Assembly (NCBI GenBank): GCA_031260285.1
Contig: JAIRKD010000097.1
Location: 1 to 59,979, forward strand
From: Gemmatimonadota bacterium
Lineage (GTDB): Bacteria > Gemmatimonadota > Gemmatimonadetes > Longimicrobiales > Longimicrobiaceae
Direction: 5' to 3'
Length of the DNA: 59,979 bases
Part shown: positions 18,261-26,820 of the stretch, piece by piece
Numbering within the stretch: position 1 is the stretch's first letter
Layout of the letters: each line of letters starts with the position of its first letter
Notes under the pieces: generated by a model
Databases searched by the model: none
What the model was told of the DNA's origin: nothing
Seen by the model: the letters and a program-made list of their open reading frames with translations, nothing else
Made by a program: the position numbers and the translations under genes

Positions 18261-19355
18261 TCAGCACAACCGCCCCATCACAGTTGTGTCGTACCCCCCG
18301 AGCGCGTCCACCTGGGCCCGCACGCCGGACAGCCGGAGGGCGTCCAGAAACGCCCCGACCGATGGCAGATCAAGGAAATGGTTCGGGATGACCAGATCGT
18401 ACCGTTCCGTATCCAGCTGAACGAGATCCAGCCCGTACGTCTGTGCCGCGGCACGGATCCCGACTCCGACGTCAGCAAGCCCCGCGGCGATCGCCTGGGC
18501 AACAGCCATGTGCCCGCGGGCCCGGGTTTCGTATCCGGGAACGGCATCACCGGGAATCCCCGCTTCGGCCAGCCGCTCGTCCAGGAGTGCCCGGCTTCCC
18601 GAACCCGGCTCGCGATTCAGCAGCCGCACCTCGGGGCGTGACAGGCTGGAGATATCCCGGACCGCCAGCGGGTTGCCGGGCGCGACAAGAAGCCCCTGTT
18701 CCCACCAGGCAAAGGAGACGCGGGTACAGGGGAAAGGAACCGACTCACGGACTGCCGTTTCGTTGAAATCACCCGTGACCGGATCCCGGAGGTGCGCGCC
18801 GGCAATCTGTACCTCACCCGCCGCGAGCGATTGTAATGCGGCATGACTGCCTGCCTGCACCCAGACGATCTCCATCCCCCGCTCCCGGCGCAGGACATCC
18901 GTCACCAGCCCCATTGCCGGGTCACATCCCGCGATCACCAGCACCGGCTCCGGGGGGCGGTGCTCCATCAGGGCAACCTCCACCACCCCTTCCGCCGTGC
19001 GCACAACCGTACCATCCGCTGGACGGCTGAGGAGCTCGCCCTCATCCGCCGGTCGCGCGAAAAGAGTCCCGCTCACCTGGTAGAGTCTCACCCGTCGGCC
19101 CACCATGGCGTTGCCACCACCAGCCCAGCGGGCGCTGACCACCGGCGGAGGCCCATCTCCAAGATGGAAGAGCGTCTCCACAGAGCGCCCGAACGCCCGC
19201 GCAAGCCGAAGAGCGACCTCGGTGGAAGGAACGGACGTCGCCGCTTCGATCGCAGCATAACCCTGGCGCGTAATGCCCGCGGCCCGGGCCGTCTGCTCCT
19301 GGGTCCAGCCGCGCGCCTGACGCTCAGCGAGAAGTGTGTTCCGGATTGTACTCAT
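18261..19355 (-). CDS. XRE-type regulator with periplasmic-binding-protein-like domain (molybdate-responsive candidate)
   Basis: A 364-residue one-component regulator. Residues about 5-62 are a Cro/C1 helix-turn-helix (RGWTQEQTARAAGITRQGYAAIE). Residues about 130-360 form a PBP-like domain (GCDPAMGLVTDVL, AGSHAALQSLAAGEVQIAGAHL, NREPGSGSRALLDERLAEAG, AIAAGLADVGVGI), the class seen in regulators of molybdate uptake. It heads the operon with modB and modC, so local and self control by oxyanion level is likely. The ATG at 19355 sits only seven bases after a -10 box, implying a leaderless mRNA. The ligand is inferred from neighbours. Confidence 0.82.
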   Translation of the reverse strand: MSTIRNTLLAERQARGWTQEQTARAAGITRQGYAAIEAATSVPSTEVALRLARAFGRSVETLFHLGDGPPPVVSARWAGGGNAMVGRRVRLYQVSGTLFARPADEGELLSRPADGTVVRTAEGVVEVALMEHRPPEPVLVIAGCDPAMGLVTDVLRRERGMEIVWVQAGSHAALQSLAAGEVQIAGAHLRDPVTGDFNETAVRESVPFPCTRVSFAWWEQGLLVAPGNPLAVRDISSLSRPEVRLLNREPGSGSRALLDERLAEAGIPGDAVPGYETRARGHMAVAQAIAAGLADVGVGIRAAAQTYGLDLVQLDTERYDLVIPNHFLDLPSVGAFLDALRLSGVRAQVDALGGYDTTVMGRLC

Positions 19356-19362
19356 ACGACCA

Positions 19363-19392
19363 ACAGTATCCGCTCTTTGCCCGCAATGTCAA
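19363..19392 (-). promoter_or_regulatory. Sigma70-like promoter of the mod regulator operon (leaderless)
   Basis: On the minus strand TTGACA (19387-19392) and TACTGT (19363-19368) are 18 bases apart. The expected transcription start falls on or next to the ATG at 19355, so the message would have almost no leader. Confidence 0.65.
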
Positions 19393-19425
19393 GTATTTCT
19401 GCGTAGACACAAAGAACAGACGACA

Positions 19426-20754
19426 TCACACCGCGACGGTCTGGTCACGAACGGGAGCCACAGGGTCAGTACCACGGGCGACCTTCTCCTGCTCCCGGCC
19501 GAGCCAGACGCCCAGAACGCCCCAGAGAACTGCAAGCGGCACCGCGACGGAGGTCAGCGCGAGCAGACTGCCCAGCCGGCTGATCGCTCCCTCGGAAAAG
19601 GCGCCGACCACATCCCCCGTCCGGTAGCCGAAGGTGTCAATCGCGGCTTTGGATTTGTACTTGTCCTCCCGGCTCACCACCGTGAACAGCGTCTCGCGCG
19701 CAGGACGCATGATGGCCCGCTGCACAGCATTGAAGGCGGCCTGGAAGACGATCAGTGCCGCAAGCGACCCCATCGCGAGAAGCCCGACAAAGCCCAGCGC
19801 CACAGTTGCGGGAAGGAGGGCGAGTGTAAGCGCAACTCCAAGGCGCTTCATGAGATGGCCGGCTACCACCAGCTGGAGAAGGAGTGTTGCCAGCTGGGTG
19901 AACATGTCGATCCGCGCAAAGACAGTGGTGCGCAGCTCGGAATCGCTGCCCAGCTCGGCAACCATCGTCAGGCGGGTGAAGTAGAGGAAGGTGGCGATGA
20001 CGGCGGTGATCACCACATAAACCGTGATCCCCGCCAGGTAACGGGAGTGCACAATCGCCTTGAGACCCTGCCAGGCGCTTCCCCCGATCACCGCCCGCTC
20101 ATCCGCCGCCGGAGCCACCGGGTTCACGGCGTCACCGGAGCGGGAGTGGTCCGGCTGAACCCGGCCAACCGCCCACGCGGCACCCACAGCAAGAACCAGA
20201 AAGACCGCGCCGACAAGCAGCAGCCCCGGCGTACCCAGTGGCTCCGCGAGGAAGTAGGCCAGCGAGGGGCCGAAGATGGCGCCCACCGTTCCGCCCACCG
20301 CGATCACTGCAAAAAGTCGCTTGCTCTGCTCAAAGGTGAACCGGTCCGCCATCAGCGCCCAGAACACCATCGTGGAGAAGAGGTTGAAGACGCTGAACCA
20401 GACGTAGACAATCCTCCCGGTCACCATTCCGATGGCGGCGGGGGAAAAGACAAGCAGCGCCCAGAACACCAGCAGGCTTGCCGCGAAGAAAAGATAGGTG
20501 GCGGTGATGAAGGTGAGCCTGCGGTACCGGCTCACCAGCTTTCCGAAAAGAGGATTCACAAGCAGCGTCACCACCCCGGTACCCACAAACAGCCAGCGGA
20601 CCGCGTCCAGACCGCTTTCCATCCCCAGGGTTTCGCGCGCCGGGCGGACCGCGCCCAGAGCCGTCAGAACAAAGAAGAAGAAAAGCGCGGAAAGAAGGAT
20701 CGGCGCCACCTCTTCCCGACGGACGTTAACAAACCGCTGGAGAATACCGGTCAT
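19426..20754 (-). CDS. NTP/NDP exchange-like or MFS-type membrane transporter
   Basis: A polytopic membrane protein of about 442 residues with roughly 12 hydrophobic segments. RPARETLGMESG in the first loop and RPARETLFTVVSREDKYKSKAAIDTFGYRTGDVVGA in the second half are hallmarks of the bacterial ATP:ADP-antiporter-like (Npt/TLC) branch of the MFS fold. Free-living bacteria carry such proteins without known substrate, so nucleotide exchange is not assured. The ATG at 20754 (MTGILQRFVNVRREE) is chosen because hydrophobic segments start soon after; the longer frame has no domain support. It converges on no gene and ends 70 bases from the regulator promoter. Confidence 0.78.
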   Translation of the reverse strand: MTGILQRFVNVRREEVAPILLSALFFFFVLTALGAVRPARETLGMESGLDAVRWLFVGTGVVTLLVNPLFGKLVSRYRRLTFITATYLFFAASLLVFWALLVFSPAAIGMVTGRIVYVWFSVFNLFSTMVFWALMADRFTFEQSKRLFAVIAVGGTVGAIFGPSLAYFLAEPLGTPGLLLVGAVFLVLAVGAAWAVGRVQPDHSRSGDAVNPVAPAADERAVIGGSAWQGLKAIVHSRYLAGITVYVVITAVIATFLYFTRLTMVAELGSDSELRTTVFARIDMFTQLATLLLQLVVAGHLMKRLGVALTLALLPATVALGFVGLLAMGSLAALIVFQAAFNAVQRAIMRPARETLFTVVSREDKYKSKAAIDTFGYRTGDVVGAFSEGAISRLGSLLALTSVAVPLAVLWGVLGVWLGREQEKVARGTDPVAPVRDQTVAV

Positions 20755-21092
20755 GGATGGGACCCGCGGATCAGGGGAGGATCGATACCCGCGGCGACTT
20801 GAGGAAAGCGGTGCCGCCCCGGGTGTCATGCCAGCTGAGGCTCTCTCCGGGAGATCTCAGAATGAACAGAAGGTAACTATGCGGTCCACCCCGTTCCCGC
20901 GAAAGAAGCGGGGCGCCCGAAAGCGCCCCTCTGTACCCATCCTGTTGTGCCTGCCGTATCCGCTGCTTCCGCCGCTTTCATCACTTCCTCACACAGGGAT
21001 CCGTTCTTTGTTGTTCTTCCCTTGTTCTTCCCTGCGCAGCCGCCCATACACGCGGGCAGTCGTACACGCATCCGCAGAATCGTTATCACCCG
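20755..21092. other. Spacer between SlyD-like and NTT-like genes
   Basis: This 338-base spacer holds a GC-rich hairpin, GGGGCGC (20910-20916) with GCGCCCC (20923-20929). On the minus strand the hairpin is followed by CTTCTTTC and may end the SlyD-like transcript. No coding potential is convincing here. Confidence 0.5.
20910..20929 (-). terminator. Hairpin, possible terminator of the SlyD-like gene
   Basis: A perfect 7-bp GC stem with a 6-base loop lies 165 bases after the SlyD-like stop. The downstream tract is pyrimidine-rich but not a run of T, so the call is tentative. Confidence 0.45.
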
Positions 21093-21545
21093 CTAACAGA
21101 CAATTCCCGATCCGGTCTTCAGGATGTCGACCAGTTCCACCTCGACGTGCAGTTCGCGCCCGGCAAGGGGGTGGTTTGTATCCAGAAGCACCATATCCCC
21201 CGTTGTCGCTACAACCCGGACAATCGCTTCGGGCTGTCCTTCCCGTTTCATCCGCAGCTGCTGACCCATATACGGGTCGACATGTGAGGGGAACCGCTCC
21301 CGCTCCACCGCCAGCATCAGATCATTCCGGTGACTGCCATGGGCCCGGTCAGGCGGAATACGCCCGCACCGCTTCTCCCCCGAACGCATCCCCCGAACCA
21401 GCTCCTCCAGACCCGAAATCACTTCACGCTGACCCAGTGTGAACTCCAGCGGATCATCTCCACCGGACGATTCAACCACTGTTCCGTCAACCAGCTTCCC
21501 CGTGAAATGGACTCTCACCCGATCTCCGACGTCCGCTGCTCGCAT
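21093..21545 (-). CDS. FKBP-type peptidyl-prolyl isomerase, SlyD-like
   Basis: A 150-residue SlyD-type FKBP. The split FKBP domain (VGDRVRVHFTGKLVDGTVVESS, DPLEFTLGQREVISGLEELVRGM and the final DTNHPLAGRELHVEVELVDI) surrounds the insert-in-flap chaperone segment. The His-rich metal tail of E. coli SlyD is absent. The ATG at 21545 has a GGGAGG ribosome site six bases upstream. It would act as a cytosolic folding helper. It is the second prolyl isomerase in the window, after the cyclophilin at 8.3 kb. Confidence 0.9.
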   Translation of the reverse strand: MRAADVGDRVRVHFTGKLVDGTVVESSGGDDPLEFTLGQREVISGLEELVRGMRSGEKRCGRIPPDRAHGSHRNDLMLAVERERFPSHVDPYMGQQLRMKREGQPEAIVRVVATTGDMVLLDTNHPLAGRELHVEVELVDILKTGSGIVC

Positions 21546-21788
21546 AGAACGCCTCCCGATTTCACAGTGCCCGATGGGCGCCCTGCGCGCCGTTGTATGT
21601 CGCTTCGCCACCTTCCATGGTATGCACTTCCTCCCTCACGGGAGCTGCTCCCGACCGGCTTCGGCGCAAGCCACCCATCTCGCAACCCGCGTGCTAGCGG
21701 CGCAGCACAAATGCGTTATCAGTTGATCACAAACGAGCCTCTCTGTTCTGTCTACCCTCGGAAGTCAGGAGGGTTCGTCCGCGGCCGT

Positions 21789-23783
21789 TCAGAGGGCGGT
21801 TTCGAGTTCTGATTCGACCTTCTCCCAGTCGCGGATCAGCTGGTCGAGCTGGTCACCGAGGGTGGAGCGCTCCCGTTCAAGGGACCGGACACCTTCTGTT
21901 GCGGTGCGATCAAAGAAGCCGGGGGAAGCGAAAAGTGCGTCGATCTCCCCGACACGTGATTCCGTTGTGCTGATGCGCGTGGTAAGCTCATCTCTCTGGC
22001 GGATGAGCTTCTGCCGGCTCGCCGAAGGACGGGCGGGGCGGTCGGGCACAGAGGGGGAAGAAGCCGCCCCCCGCGAGCTCTCCTCAGTCTTTCCACTCTC
22101 AGCACGGGAGCCGGAGGGCTTCCCCTCTCCGCCGTCCCGCGGCCGGCTCTCCCTGCGCGCCTTGAGGACCACCGAATCCGCATCCAGATGGTCGTCGCCG
22201 AGAGTATGGACGTACTCCTCGTAACTTCCCCGGAAGTCGCGGACCCCGTTTGCGGAGATCTCAACGATGCGGGTGGCAAGCTGGCCTACAAACCAGCGGT
22301 CGTGTGAGACGAGGATCAGCGTCCCTTCGTAGTTCTGGAGCCCGTTCACCAGCGCCTCGATGGATTCGAGATCGAGGTGGTTTGTGGGTTCGTCCAGAAC
22401 CAGAACGTTCGGCTGGTCGAGCATCAGACGAGCGAACACCAGACGCGCGGCTTCCCCACCGGAAAGGGCACTGATCTTCTTGTCACCATCACCTCCGGTG
22501 AAGAGCATGAGCCCGAGCTGACCCCGGACAAAACCGCGGTCGCGGCCCGGGCAGAAGTCCCAGAGCCACTGTTCAACCGTGCGATCAGGCCCGCTGATCT
22601 GCTCATGATGGTCCTGGGCGAAGTACCCCGGCCGCGTCTCGTACCCCCAGACAACCTCCCCCGAGTCCGCGGAGGCATCACCCATCACGATCCGGAGCAG
22701 TGTGGACTTCCCGATTCCGTTGGGGCCCATGATCACCAGCCGGTCGCCGCGCTCAACACGAAGGTCCGCGCCATGCAGCACCTGACGGTCACCGTACGCC
22801 TTCCGGACCCCGTCGATCTTCAGCACTTCCTTGCCGCTCGGCCGCTTCGGCTCAAACCGGAATCTGGGGTAGCGGCGGGAGCTGCCCGGAAGCTCCTCCA
22901 GCTCATCCGCCTTCTTCTCGATCATCCGCAGCTTGCTCTGCGCCTGCCGCGCCTTGCTCGCCTTGGCCTTGAACCGGTCAACAAACTGCTGGTGATGAGC
23001 GATTTCCTTCTTCCGGCCCTCAATCTCCTTCTCGCGCCGCTCCCGGTCCGAGCGCTTCTGTTCCAGAAACGAGGTATAGTTGCCGCGATACATCGTCACC
23101 GTCTCGTAATCAACGTCCAGGATGCTTGTGGCGACGTTGTCCAGGAAACGGTGGTCGTGCGAGATCACGGCAAGCGGACCCGCATAGCTCTGCAGAAACT
23201 TTTCAAGCCAGCGGATCGAAAGGATATCGAGGTGGTTTGTCGGCTCGTCGAGGAGCAGCACATCCGGGTTCCCCGCCAGCGTCTGGGCAAGCAGAACCCG
23301 AAGCTTGAACCCGCCGGAAAGTGTGGAAAGCGGCTTCCGGTGAACCTCGGCGGGAAGGCCGAGCCCCTCCAGAATGGTGGCCGCGCGCGACTCAGCGGTA
23401 TAGCCGTCCAGCCGCTGGAACGCCTCTTCCAGCTCCGAGAACCGGTCGCCATCAAAGTGCTCATGGGCACGGGCCAGCACCTCCTCCCTCCCCACAATCA
23501 CATCCCAGAGCTCGGGATGTCCCATCAGGGCGACCTTCAGCACCTCCTCATTCTCATAGAGGAAGTGATCCTGCCGAAGCACACCGAGCCGGGCCGATCT
23601 GGGGATCGAAACCGTGCCACCTGAGGGTTCGGAATTTCCGCTCAGTATGCTGAGCAGGGTTGTCTTTCCCGAGCCGTTTGCGCCCACAATTCCGTAGCGC
23701 TCACCCGGGTTGAGCTGGAACGACACATCCTCGAAGAGGACGCGGTCGCCGAACTCTTTGCTGAGATTGGAGACTGATATCAT
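21789..23783 (-). CDS. ABC-F family ATPase
   Basis: A soluble protein of 664 residues with two ABC domains and no membrane segments. Walker A motifs are GANGSGKT and GPNGIGKS, signatures LSGGFKLR and LSGGEAAR, and both Walker B motifs read LLLDEPTNHLD or VLDEPTNHLD. The charged linker with ERREKEIEGRKKEIAHHQQFVDRFKAKASKARQAQSK is the P-site tRNA interaction motif region. The C-terminal 80 residues form a coiled coil like that of Uup. ABC-F proteins act on ribosomes with stalled or drug-blocked centres; the subgroup is not resolvable by eye. The ATG at 23783 starts the first ABC domain and follows a -10 box by six bases. It is divergent from ku. Confidence 0.93.
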   Translation of the reverse strand: MISVSNLSKEFGDRVLFEDVSFQLNPGERYGIVGANGSGKTTLLSILSGNSEPSGGTVSIPRSARLGVLRQDHFLYENEEVLKVALMGHPELWDVIVGREEVLARAHEHFDGDRFSELEEAFQRLDGYTAESRAATILEGLGLPAEVHRKPLSTLSGGFKLRVLLAQTLAGNPDVLLLDEPTNHLDILSIRWLEKFLQSYAGPLAVISHDHRFLDNVATSILDVDYETVTMYRGNYTSFLEQKRSDRERREKEIEGRKKEIAHHQQFVDRFKAKASKARQAQSKLRMIEKKADELEELPGSSRRYPRFRFEPKRPSGKEVLKIDGVRKAYGDRQVLHGADLRVERGDRLVIMGPNGIGKSTLLRIVMGDASADSGEVVWGYETRPGYFAQDHHEQISGPDRTVEQWLWDFCPGRDRGFVRGQLGLMLFTGGDGDKKISALSGGEAARLVFARLMLDQPNVLVLDEPTNHLDLESIEALVNGLQNYEGTLILVSHDRWFVGQLATRIVEISANGVRDFRGSYEEYVHTLGDDHLDADSVVLKARRESRPRDGGEGKPSGSRAESGKTEESSRGAASSPSVPDRPARPSASRQKLIRQRDELTTRISTTESRVGEIDALFASPGFFDRTATEGVRSLERERSTLGDQLDQLIRDWEKVESELETAL

Positions 23784-23789
23784 CCGTTT

Positions 23790-23819
23790 AATATACCCGC
23801 CCGGCGTATACCCTGTGAA
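23790..23819 (-). promoter_or_regulatory. Promoter of the ABC-F gene, leaderless candidate
   Basis: On the minus strand TTCACA (23814-23819) and TATATT (23790-23795) are 18 bases apart, and only six bases separate the -10 box from the ATG at 23783. Confidence 0.6.
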
Positions 23820-23841
23820 GGACGCAGCTGGAACGCCCCCC

Positions 23842-23868
23842 GGGGTGACTTCCGGGGTGACTTCCGGG
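23842..23868. repeat. 12-bp tandem repeat upstream of ABC-F
   Basis: GGGGTGACTTCC occurs twice head to tail (23842-23853, 23854-23865) with the start of a third copy. It lies just upstream of the predicted ABC-F promoter. Confidence 0.75.
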
Positions 23869-23980
23869 ATCAGCACAGGACACCCGTACAACAGCCGGCC
23901 GCTGGCAGGAGCCTTGCCTCTATGAACCGGTTCAGCCACAGACATCTCCTGACCACGCACCACTTTCAGGGATTACCACC

Positions 23981-24817
23981 ATGGCCGCGCGAGCCATCTG
24001 GAAAGGACGGATCAACCTCGGCCCGGTGGAGCTGCCCGTGAAACTGCTCTCCGCCACACACGACCGGGCGATCCGCTTCCGGCTCCTCGACGAAAAACAT
24101 GGGGAGCCCGTCCGGCAGAAAATGGTTGATGCGGACTCGAAGGTGGTTGAGCCATCGGAGATCCGGAAGGCGCTGGTGATCAACGATGGTTCTCTTGTGA
24201 TCCTCTCCGACGAAGAGCTCGACGGGCTGAAACCCGAAGCATCCCGGGAGATCTCGATCACCCGCTTCCTGAAGGCAGGAACGATCTCCTCAGAATGGTA
24301 CAACCGTCCATACTGGCTGGCTCCCGACGGAGATCAATCCGGGTACTTCGCCTTTGCGGAAGCGCTCCGGAATGAGGACCGGGAGGGCATCGCCCGCTGG
24401 GTGATGCGGGGGAAAGAGTACGCAGGAGTGGTGCGTTCCCATGGTGACTACCTCGCCCTGATCACCATCCATTTTGCGGATGAAGTGGTCCCCGCCGCCC
24501 GGCTGGACGCTCCCGCTGGACGTGACCTCAGCCAGAAAGAGGTCACCATGGCAAAACAGATCATCGAAGCAATGGTGGATGAACTCGATCTCTCAGAATT
24601 CAGGGATGAATACCGGGAGCGGGTCATGGAGCTGATTGACGCAAAGGCAGAGGGGAAGATCATCCGCTTCCCGAAAGCCTCCCGCCGCCGGAAGGAGCAG
24701 CCGCTGGAGGAGGTTCTGGAAGCAAGCCTGAAAACAACCGGGGGAAAAGGACGCACCGGAAAGGCCGGAGAGAAGGAACGTACCGGGCGCAAAGCGATCT
24801 CTCATGCCCGTTCGTGA
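23981..24817 (+). CDS. ku: Ku protein (first of two)
   Basis: A 278-residue bacterial Ku that binds DNA ends in non-homologous end joining. The start MAARAIWKGRINLGPVELPVKLLSA and the core VEPSEIRKALV, WYNRPYWLAPD, GIARWVMRGKEYAGVV and MAKQIIEAMVDELDLSEFRDEYRERVMELIDAKAEGK are classical. After the minimal C-terminal segment (PLEEVLEASLK) comes a Lys/Arg/Gly-rich tail of about 27 residues, like the extended DNA-binding tails of some Ku proteins. AGGGA lies seven bases before the ATG. The gene overlaps a second ku by 14 bases. No ligD gene is in the window. Confidence 0.96.
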   Translation: MAARAIWKGRINLGPVELPVKLLSATHDRAIRFRLLDEKHGEPVRQKMVDADSKVVEPSEIRKALVINDGSLVILSDEELDGLKPEASREISITRFLKAGTISSEWYNRPYWLAPDGDQSGYFAFAEALRNEDREGIARWVMRGKEYAGVVRSHGDYLALITIHFADEVVPAARLDAPAGRDLSQKEVTMAKQIIEAMVDELDLSEFRDEYRERVMELIDAKAEGKIIRFPKASRRRKEQPLEEVLEASLKTTGGKGRTGKAGEKERTGRKAISHARS

Positions 24818-25613
24818 CGAACTGGATGAGGAAGAAGCAGGTCGGTACCGGCCCTTCTGGTCGGGCACCATCACCTTCGGTCTGGTGACCGTACCGGTGG
24901 AGCTGATGCCCGCTGTGCGCACAGAGCGAACGGCACTGCGCATGGTTTCCGAAGCCGGGGTGCCTCTGAACCGCGGATACTTCTCCACCCGCGACGATAA
25001 ACCTCTGGAGTGGGATGACATCGTCCGCGGCTTTGAAGTAACCAGAGACCGGTTTGTCGTTGTGGAGGATGATGAGCTCACCAAACTCGCTCCGGACCGC
25101 TCCCGCGATATCGATCTGCGCCTCTTCGTGGACGCTTCCGGGCTTGATCCGATGCTCTTCTCCCGCGCCTGGTACCTCACACCGGCGGGTGATTCGTCCA
25201 AAGCATACCGTCTGCTTGCCAGGGTGATGGAGGAATCCAGCCGCGCGGGGATCGCAACCTTTGTCATGCGGGGCCGGGAGTACCTGGTCGCCATCACCGC
25301 CGATCATGGAGTTCTGCGCGCCCAGATGCTCCGGTTTACCGAAGAGATCCGTTCGCCGGAGGAAGCAGGCCTCCCTGCCCCTGACAACCCTCCGCGCGAT
25401 GAGGTTACCCGCTTTGAACGCCGGATCCGCGCGATGAAGGCTGCCCGCCTCGACACCGCGGAGCTAAACAACCCGGAGAGCAAACGTATGTGGGCCCTCG
25501 CCCGACGAAAGAAGAAAGCCGGACGCGATGTCCACAGGCAGCGTGGCCTGGAAGCCACCAGCGGAGTCATTGATCTGATGGACCGCCTGCAGAAAAGTCT
25601 GGCGGGCAAATAA
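24804..25613 (+). CDS. ku: Ku protein (second of two)
   Basis: A 269-residue divergent Ku paralogue. FWSGTITFGLVTVPVELMPAV, GYFSTRDDKPLEWDDIVRGFE, FSRAWYLTPAGDSSKAYRLL and GIATFVMRGREYLVAI follow the Ku core. The C-terminus ends in DLMDRLQKSLAGK, which resembles the short segment that contacts LigD, and it has no extended basic tail. The frame overlaps the first ku by 14 bases, so translation is coupled. The two differ enough that they may form a heterodimer, which is inference. Confidence 0.93.
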   Translation: MPVRDELDEEEAGRYRPFWSGTITFGLVTVPVELMPAVRTERTALRMVSEAGVPLNRGYFSTRDDKPLEWDDIVRGFEVTRDRFVVVEDDELTKLAPDRSRDIDLRLFVDASGLDPMLFSRAWYLTPAGDSSKAYRLLARVMEESSRAGIATFVMRGREYLVAITADHGVLRAQMLRFTEEIRSPEEAGLPAPDNPPRDEVTRFERRIRAMKAARLDTAELNNPESKRMWALARRKKKAGRDVHRQRGLEATSGVIDLMDRLQKSLAGK

Positions 25614-25620
25614 TCGACGA

Positions 25621-25679
25621 TGAAGAGCATCAGGGATGAATGGGATCGAGAGTGAAGAGCATCGGGGGTGAAGGGGATC
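25621..25679. repeat. 27-base imperfect direct repeat
   Basis: Two copies starting TGAAGAGCATC (25621-25647 and 25653-25679) differ at three positions. They lie between the second ku and the modA promoter and have no evident function. Confidence 0.75.
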
Positions 25680-25770
25680 AAACCGGATGAATCGGGCCGG
25701 CATGAAGGACCGGGCGCGGTTGCCATGAATGGCTTCAAACCTTCAGTAAGCCGGCCGCACGCAAACACAG

Positions 25771-25799
25771 TTGACACGAAGGCGAGTACAGTGTACTTC
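25771..25799 (+). promoter_or_regulatory. modA promoter with overlapping dyad
   Basis: TTGACA (25771-25776) and TACTTC (25794-25799) are 17 bases apart. The perfect dyad AGTAC-AGT-GTACT (25785-25797) overlaps the -10 box, where a repressor could act. The upstream mod regulator is the obvious candidate. Confidence 0.6.
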
Positions 25800-25839
25800 T
25801 TTGCGCTCAGCGGCAGAACGTCAGACAGGTGAGGGGAAT

Positions 25840-26622
25840 GTGAAAAGAATTGCCGGAAGGCTCAGGATCGGGACAGCGCTGGCCGTACTGGCTCTGGCAG
25901 TGGGGTGCCGGGGCGACAAAGGCAGCAGCGAAAGCGGCGAGCCGCTGATGGTGATGGCGGCGGCGAGCCTGAACAGGGTCATGCCGGAGCTCATCAACCG
26001 TTTTGAGGAAAAAACCGGTCAGCAGGTAACACTCGTGACCGGAGCGACCGGCTCTCTTGCTGCACAGCTGACCAATGGCGCCCCCGCGGACCTCTTCTTT
26101 TCAGCGGACGAAGAGACTGTCGAGCGACTGGAAAACGAGGGCCTGATCCGTCGCGGAACGGTTACCCCCTATGCGGAGGGACGCCTTGTCCTGATCTGGC
26201 GGGACGGAGCTCCGCCCCCGGCGTCGCTGGTCGCCCTCTCCACCGGACCCTATGAGGTTGTGGCGATCGCAAACCCCGAGGTGGCTCCGTACGGTGTCGC
26301 CGCACTGCAGGCGCTGGAAAACTCCTCCGTCGGGGAGTCGGTGGAAGGAGTGACTGTAAGAGCGAACAGTGTCAACGACGCCTACCAGTTTGTACGGACC
26401 GGGAATGCGGATGCCGGAATTGTAGCGCTCAGCGCGATTGATCCCGCCACCGAAGCCCATCTGATGATTGATCCGTCTCTCTATGAACCGATCCGCCAGG
26501 CAGCAGGCATTGTCGAAAGTTCGAAGAACCCCTCCGCCGCGCGGTTTCTGAAGTTTGTCACGGGGGAAGAAGGCCGGGAGATTCTCGCGCGTTACGGCTT
26601 TTCGGCGCCGGGGTCGCGGTAA
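25840..26622 (+). CDS. modA: Molybdate-binding lipoprotein ModA
   Basis: The 260-residue substrate-binding protein of the molybdate importer. The GTG at 25840 follows a GAGGGG site and gives a lipoprotein signal with lipobox AVGC; longer frames would overlap the promoter. LMVMAAASLNRVMPELINRFEEKTG, TGATGSLAAQLTNGAPADLFFSADEE, IANPEVAPYGVAALQAL and TGNADAGIVALSA are the ModA oxyanion-site segments. It is transcribed alone, 6.5 kb from modBC, with the partner permease and ATPase on the other strand. Molybdate or tungstate binding is expected. Confidence 0.92.
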   Translation: MKRIAGRLRIGTALAVLALAVGCRGDKGSSESGEPLMVMAAASLNRVMPELINRFEEKTGQQVTLVTGATGSLAAQLTNGAPADLFFSADEETVERLENEGLIRRGTVTPYAEGRLVLIWRDGAPPPASLVALSTGPYEVVAIANPEVAPYGVAALQALENSSVGESVEGVTVRANSVNDAYQFVRTGNADAGIVALSAIDPATEAHLMIDPSLYEPIRQAAGIVESSKNPSAARFLKFVTGEEGREILARYGFSAPGSR

Positions 26623-26716
26623 CGATCGGGGATCGTCAATATGTCCGGGGTCCCATCAACGACAGTCCGGCATGCTGATGATCGGTCACAACAGCGTCGG
26701 GGGGCATTAACATCAG

Positions 26717-26743
26717 AAGGGGCGGGTTTGAAATCCGCCCCTT
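26717..26743. terminator. Hairpin after modA, copy of a dispersed palindrome
   Basis: AAGGGGCGG (26717-26725) pairs with CCGCCCCTT (26735-26743) and the loop can pair further. It has no T-run. A near copy with the same GGGCGG-TTTGAAA-CCGCCC layout lies at 46155-46176. Confidence 0.6.
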
Positions 26744-26820
26744 CCACCGGCTGAAATTCACCCGGATCATTCCTCAAACCCGCTGCACCCCGGATTCAGC
26801 TCCACCGGACCTTCGTATGA

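Noticed and set aside
19336-20802. Long open frame of 488 codons on plus, opposite the NTT-like gene
   Set aside because: It is rich in His, Arg, Gln and Asp without any domain, and the minus strand encodes a clear transporter. It is the antisense shadow usual in GC-rich genes.
20877-21089. 70-codon open frame in the SlyD/NTT spacer
   Set aside because: It spans a terminator-like hairpin and has no ribosome site or family.
22377-23624. Open frame of 415 codons opposite the ABC-F gene
   Set aside because: Antisense shadow with no recognisable domain; the ABC-F reading is complete.
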